A stretch of 64,000 nucleotides of DNA, from positions 64,501-128,500 of the forward strand of contig JAIWND010000036.1 of the NCBI GenBank assembly GCA_025330725.1, read 5' to 3'. Source of the stretch: Chlamydoabsidia padenii (lineage: Eukaryota > Mucoromycota > Mucoromycetes > Mucorales > Cunninghamellaceae). Below the pieces are notes generated by a model. That model was not told the origin of the DNA. It ran no database searches and worked only from the letters and a program-made list of their open reading frames with translations. The translations under genes and the position numbers were made by a program. Shown in pieces: positions 59,380-64,000 of the stretch (positions are counted from its first letter, which is position 1; every line of letters begins with the position of its first letter).

Positions 59380-59870
59380 ATGCCTACCAATGAAGAAGAC
59401 AAGATACGCTTACCTCGACATGTACACCGGAAACGCATCAAGTTAATGAAACGACAACAACGACGACAACAACCCCATGCTCAGCAAAAAACCGTCGACG
59501 AAAAAGTCTACTTGGCACAAAAAGCACAATGGGAAGAAAAGGAACGACAGTATGATCTGATAAACCTGGCTAGACAAAAAGTGATTGAAACAGAAAAGAA
59601 GGCTAGAGAAGACGTCATGGTAAGAAGAAGAAGAAGAAGAAATACAACCACCCATGAACGGAAACTAACCCCTTTATACTCATATAGAATCAATGGCATG
59701 CCAGTTTGCAAAGTCTACCCATTCCCAAACCTCCTGGATATTCAAGTACTCGTGATGGCTCGACTCGTTTGGATACTCGAATCCACAAGGTTTTTGTACC
59801 ATCTTCTACAAAACTACCAAGGACATATCGCGACAAGTTTGAACTGACGAAGAAACGGATGGGATCCTAA
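59380..59870 (+). CDS. Small basic coiled-coil protein (140 aa), unknown
   Basis: Two exons, 59380-59619 and 59688-59870, join in phase to 140 residues. The protein starts MPTNEEDKIRLPRHVHRKRI, strongly basic, followed by a charged helix (KVYLAQKAQWEEKERQYDLINLARQKVIETEKKARED) and a polar basic tail (RTYRDKFELTKKRMGS). No signal peptide or membrane segment. Composition suggests a nuclear or RNA-associated protein, but I do not recognise a family and give no function. It is divergent from RPL5 and shares its promoter. Confidence 0.65.
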
Positions 59871-60079
59871 TGGCCTCTTTTACCTATAGTATATATGTAT
59901 TTACCCAATTCAATAAAAACGTGTATATATCTTTTTCAATATATTAGCTATTAATAAACACTATTGTATTGATCATATAAAGTTTATTATCCTATTGTCA
60001 TAAAAAAGTAAATAGGACAAATCGTTTGTTTATTCATAAAAAAAAAAAAAGTACAAGACCACTAGATAAACTATATGGA
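59871..60079. other. Convergent 3' flanks of the 140-aa gene and GGA
   Basis: A/T-rich with AATAAAAAC-type signals; no gene. Confidence 0.5.
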
Positions 60080-62509
60080 TTATGCATGATAATCACCGGT
60101 TTGTTCCATGTCCACCCCGAATTGTTGATAAGTCACTTTATATCGAAGTCGTAAAGGTTCGTCACTTGGGTTGTTGAGGAGGATGAATTGACTGACAGAA
60201 TGTTCAGAAGAAGGTGGCACGATGTGAGAAGATTGGGCTTCCATCTTCAATTGCATTGACTAGTAAAACAACACATGTTAGTTAGTACTTCTTACTTTAC
60301 TTATATATATATACATTTACCTTGGGTGCTGCAAGTGATAGGGTCATGTTTTCCATTGGAGCAGTGGATTGATTCGAGAATAAGGCCTTAAATTTCCATT
60401 GAGTGCCGATTTGTCGGGTTTCCAATTCAATACGCAGGCCGTTCTTGTTGACCAGTTTGACTTTATTAAAAAAGAAGATTAATATGGGAGTGGTTCGTCA
60501 AATAAATAAATAAAAAGAGAGACTTACTTGTTGGATGAGTCTTCACGTTGTCGGTAGAAGAAGGTGGAGTGGATGATATGGAAGTTGGCGTGGTGGATTG
60601 TTGAAAGACATCCAAAGAGGTACTAGATAAAGCAGGTGAGGTGGATTGAGTGGTGGTAGGGAGATCGACACTATATGTCGGTGGTGTATTATCAGATCCA
60701 TCCAGTAAATCGAAAAGTGCCGATGTATTGTTAGTCGTTGCTGCTACTGCTGTTGATGGACTAGTTGATATACTGGTTTGACCAAATAGATCGCTGAGTT
60801 CAGTTAGAGCTGATCCAGAAGAGGCTAAAGGTGTCTGCTGGGCATCGTCATCCAAATCGATCAAACTAATAGCTTGGCGTGGTTCTTCAGAAGAGGTTTG
60901 CTTGGGTGGTTTTCCATTAATATCATATTGACTATCATAGATCCCTTTTTGAATGTCAGCAAATTTGGCTACCACATTGTTGATCATGTCGTTCAAGGTC
61001 AATAGGTTTTCTGGATTATTATATATTGATCAGAAAGGGTTAGTCAGTCATCTTGTGTCCTGTTTTTATAGAGTCATTACCTATTTTGTCATTGTCTTCT
61101 TCTTCTGTGATCATCTTTTGTATCTTTGGTTGAGCGTTCAAGCATGCATTTTTCAGTTCCTTTAAAATACCCAGAATTAGTTAAAGCCTCATCAGATCCT
61201 CCAATTGTTCTTACCATGACAGTATCATTCCGTTCCAGTCGTTCCCCTTGTGATACGTTTTCCAGCATTTCATACAGTATAATAGCCTTGTCTTGAATCT
61301 TGTGTAGCTCCTCTTCAAACTTTTGCTTGTAATCCGGTTTCGAGCGTTGATCCTAGAGAGAGAGAGAGAGAGGTAAAATAAGAGATACCTTTTCCTTAGT
61401 TTCCCTTTCTTCTTCTTCTTCTACTACTACTTACATAACCAGACATGATTTTCATCAAATGATTTGCTTCCACCAAATCTTGAGGTCGGCCACGTCGAAT
61501 CAATTCTTGTAGTTTCTAAAATAGAATCAACAAAGGATGAGTATTAATCCCATTCATATATCATCCTTTACCGCTGATTGAGCAACACGATCTTCATCTT
61601 CTAATTCTTGAGCCGATTTGAGAGACTATTATAATAAAAATGTTAGTAATCATATTCACCTATTCGTGAGTTCCCAACTACTTACTTCAGAAGGAGCGAG
61701 AGCTGCAATAGAAGAATCACGTAAATCTGGGAATCTATAACCTAAAGAAACAAGAAGCACCATTAGTATTCATCTTCATTTCCATCAACCCCAGTTATTA
61801 TTACCTTTAAAGCGAAGTAGACGATACATATCTTTGATATGCACCAAATCATCCTTGTGTCGTGACATATCAGTGAGAGCCACCTTCCATTCCTTGATTA
61901 GATAAAGAACACGCTGGATAACAGGACTAGGGAATGGCTATATATATATATATATATAAAAGAGGAGTGAGATAGAATGAGATGAATGGATATATTTTAC
62001 TTACCGCGGGTCGTTCGGGAAAACGTCGTACAAGTTCGTTTAAGAATTCCTTGGTGCCAATTTGGAGGTGGAATGGATACCCACAGTTCTTTACACAGTT
62101 ATCCAATAACTATACCACCAACCCCGTAAATAATAAAATCCATTTTTTTGTTGTTGTTGTTGTGAGGGCTTACCGTTAAAGCTAACATGGCTTGGTTAAT
62201 GTTTTTGCTGTTGACAATACGCACAATGGCAGTGGCGGCTTCCCTAGGACTATAAGAGAAAGAGAAGGGTGAGATTGGTATATCAAATGAGAAAATATAA
62301 AGTGACTTACGCATTTCCTTGTTTCTTGTTGATCATTTCACATATTTCAAGATTGAGAGCGAGGTCTGGTTCATAACGTGCAGGACTGCACGCACCATCT
62401 AGATATGATACATGTAAGAGCATTGGTTAGTATATATATATATATATATATATGTGAGGCAAGTAGTTTTTCTAGTTTTACCTATGAATTCTTGTAATGG
62501 TAATGACAT
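60080..62509 (-). CDS. GGA: GGA-type clathrin adaptor (VHS-GAT-GAE)
   Basis: GGA adaptors act at the trans-Golgi network, binding Arf-GTP and ubiquitinated cargo and recruiting clathrin. Start ATG 62509; the first exon (62509-62482) is 28 nt; about eleven exons follow to the stop at 60080, giving roughly 560 residues. The VHS domain reads ARYEPDLALNLEICEMINKK, AATAIVRIVNSKNINQAMLAL, LLDNCVKNCGYPFHLQIGTKEFLNELV, VLYLIKEWKVAL. The GAT domain follows (RGRPQDLVEANHLMKIMSGYD, KAIILYEMLENVSQGERLERND, LNDMINNVVAKFADIQKG). A Ser/Thr/Pro-rich hinge has LIDLDDD and SDLFG, clathrin/ear-type motifs. The GAE ear ends the protein (GLRIELETRQIGTQWKFKALFSN, RLRYKVTYQQFG). Confidence 0.94.
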
Positions 62510-62734
62510 TATACTATTACCTCGTTCCCTCCCCAAACGAATAAAAAAAAAAAGGAAAAGGAGCAAGGGAAATTCCACCATGGAAGGATGTTGAAATACA
62601 ACTATTCATTTCTGATTGGCTAGTTATCCACTGGAAGCGGGATTTAAAATGATATACCACTAAAACCAATTTTGCTAAGCGGGCAAGAGGATCCTCTTTT
62701 CCTAGTTCGACTTCTCTCTCCCTTATTTGACTTG
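62510..62734. promoter_or_regulatory. Divergent promoter, GGA / DSC3
   Basis: Motif GCGGGATTTAAAA at 62637-62649, nearly midway between the two start codons (about 128 and 86 nt). An in-frame non-ATG extension of DSC3 upstream to 62672 is not needed. Confidence 0.55.
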
Positions 62735-63660
62735 ATGACCTATCCGGGTAACAATACTGATATCTTAATACACATACGCTGGTCTGAAGGTGCCGATCTT
62801 TCCTTCACCGTATCTCCTTTTTTAGACACACCTGGTACTTTAAAAGACCATGTAATGAATACTATTAACATTGAAACTGACTACTGTGAACTGACGACTT
62901 TTTTATTTATTTATTTATCACATGCGATCCTGATTGATAGATATATCAAGCATCGCCACACACATTAAATAAAAAGTTGCGACTAATCTACAATGGTAAA
63001 ATCTTGGACAATGATATGAAACCACTCGTTGTATATGGACTACGAACATCAGGGGCGTTTATTCATTGTGTGGTATCTGAACATGTATCCTACACCAAGG
63101 TAAGGGTTTTTATTATGTTTGGACTGGTGACTGATTAAAAATGCTTTGTGACACCTAGACCACGAAAAAAGCAACCAAGACGACAGGATTCGATCGATTA
63201 GTTGCTTCTGGTTTCAATCAAGAAGAAATCCGTAGTATCCGGACACAATTCCATCGTATGCATCACACAGCTTATGATGGTCAAGGTAAAGAAGGTGATA
63301 AACATACTTTTGGTCAAACTCATCTGATTGTTTTCGTATATCTATAGAACCGACGGAACAGTTACAGCAATTGGAAGAACAATGGATGGATGAAACTGGG
63401 GAAACAGTGCCAGAAGGAAGTAAGTCAAAAAAAGGAAAAGAAGAAGGAACTAGGTGGTATCAACATACTCATTTTTGGTTGTTTTAGGTTTACAAGGTAC
63501 TTACAAGGAAATGTTATGGGGATTGATTCTCGGTTTCTTCTTGGGTATTCTTTGCATATTCTGGGTTCGAGAATCCGTGTTTACTCGGCGACATCAATTA
63601 GGCATTATGGTGGGCATGTTTATTAATATCACATTTGGTTATATGCATGTTTATCATTAA
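62735..63660 (+). CDS. DSC3: Dsc E3 ligase complex subunit 3 (DUF2407-type)
   Basis: The Dsc complex is a Golgi/endosome membrane ubiquitin ligase, needed for SREBP cleavage in some fungi and membrane-protein quality control in others. Exons 62735-62851, 62941-63099, 63159-63285, 63348-63419 and 63488-63660 join to 215 residues. A ubiquitin-like domain comes first (DILIHIRWSEGADLSFTV, LKDHIYQAS, KKLRLIYNGKILDND, AFIHCVVSE). Then the conserved block GFDRLVASGFNQEEIRSIRTQF, a helix ending LEEQWMDETGE, and two membrane segments (MLWGLILGFFLGILCIFWV and LGIMVGMFINITFGYMHVY). Order, size and motif content match Dsc3. Confidence 0.88.
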
Positions 63661-64000
63661 ACTTGTTTATATATAGTATCCCCTTCCCCTTCCCTCTTCC
63701 TCCTCTTTAGTGTCTTGCAATACTCAATATCTTTTTATAATAAAAAAAAAAACTCCCCATTTGTACAGTCTGTGTAGGATTCATGCTGTGGAAATAGTGA
63801 TCTCTTATAACCATTGTCTTTGATTGTGTTACTACTTTTGTAAAACAAACAAAAACTACCCCATACACACCTACCTGTCAAATGCTCAAAAAGACAAGTA
63901 ATTAGGTTTACTTTTGAGGGGGTATATTTAAATCCCGATAATGGACTTTTTCCAACTTGCTTTTTTTTCTTTTTTTTCGGTCGGGTCATCTCTTTTCTTC
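63661..64000. other. DSC3 3' flank and start of a further promoter
   Basis: Poly-A tract at 63740-63750 and, near the right edge, motif TTTAAATCCCGA at 63927-63938 in plus orientation followed by a poly-T/TTCTTTT leader, which suggests a rightward gene beginning just outside the window. Confidence 0.45.

Overview
This window is nuclear DNA from a filamentous fungus, most probably a Mucorales-type zygomycete (Mucoromycota). The reasons are an A/T-rich genome full of poly-A/poly-T tracts, many GT-AG introns of about 50-105 nt with CTAAC-like branch points, a CotH-family secreted protein typical of Mucorales, and protein sequences of general fungal type. No rRNA, tRNA, CRISPR array or intact transposon was seen.

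I support 19 protein genes confidently or fairly confidently and 4 less certain ones. From left to right: RAV1 (minus, runs off the left edge), an unknown coiled-coil protein, SWC4/EAF2, SEC39, a ~1.6 kb array of diverged repeats in inverted halves, a CotH-family protein, SGF29, a TBC RabGAP, FAD synthetase, an NXPE/PC-esterase-like membrane protein, a ~1.3 kb recent tandem repeat, a PD-(D/E)XK-like protein, the U5 snRNP helicase BRR2, an amino-acid permease, a stretch with a probable spliced non-coding transcript, a small secreted double-psi barrel protein, a PDR/CDR-type ABC transporter, a shortened IMP2 peptidase, a SUN-domain protein, an 84-residue unknown, a PAS-kinase-type catalytic domain, RPL5, a 140-residue basic protein, a GGA adaptor and DSC3.

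Most genes are housekeeping: chromatin (SWC4, SGF29), splicing (BRR2), vesicle traffic (SEC39, RabGAP, GGA, DSC3), V-ATPase assembly (RAV1), translation (RPL5) and the nuclear envelope (SUN). Adjacent genes do not form pathways. Several are divergent pairs sharing a short promoter (SWC4/SEC39, RPL5/140-aa protein, GGA/DSC3).

Three things stand out. (1) A short motif, TTTCAAATCCCGC with variants such as TTGAACCCAGC, recurs in either orientation in nearly every intergenic promoter region and inside the inverted repeat array. It matches the Pol III B-box core and, read the other way, a CDE/CHR-like element, yet no tRNA is present. (2) The amino-acid permease appears to need a 7-nt and a 3-nt microexon in succession, the 3-nt one encoding a family-conserved Trp. 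(3) IMP2 has lost the segment that normally carries its catalytic Lys. Exon limits are hand-derived from splice consensus and protein family conservation.
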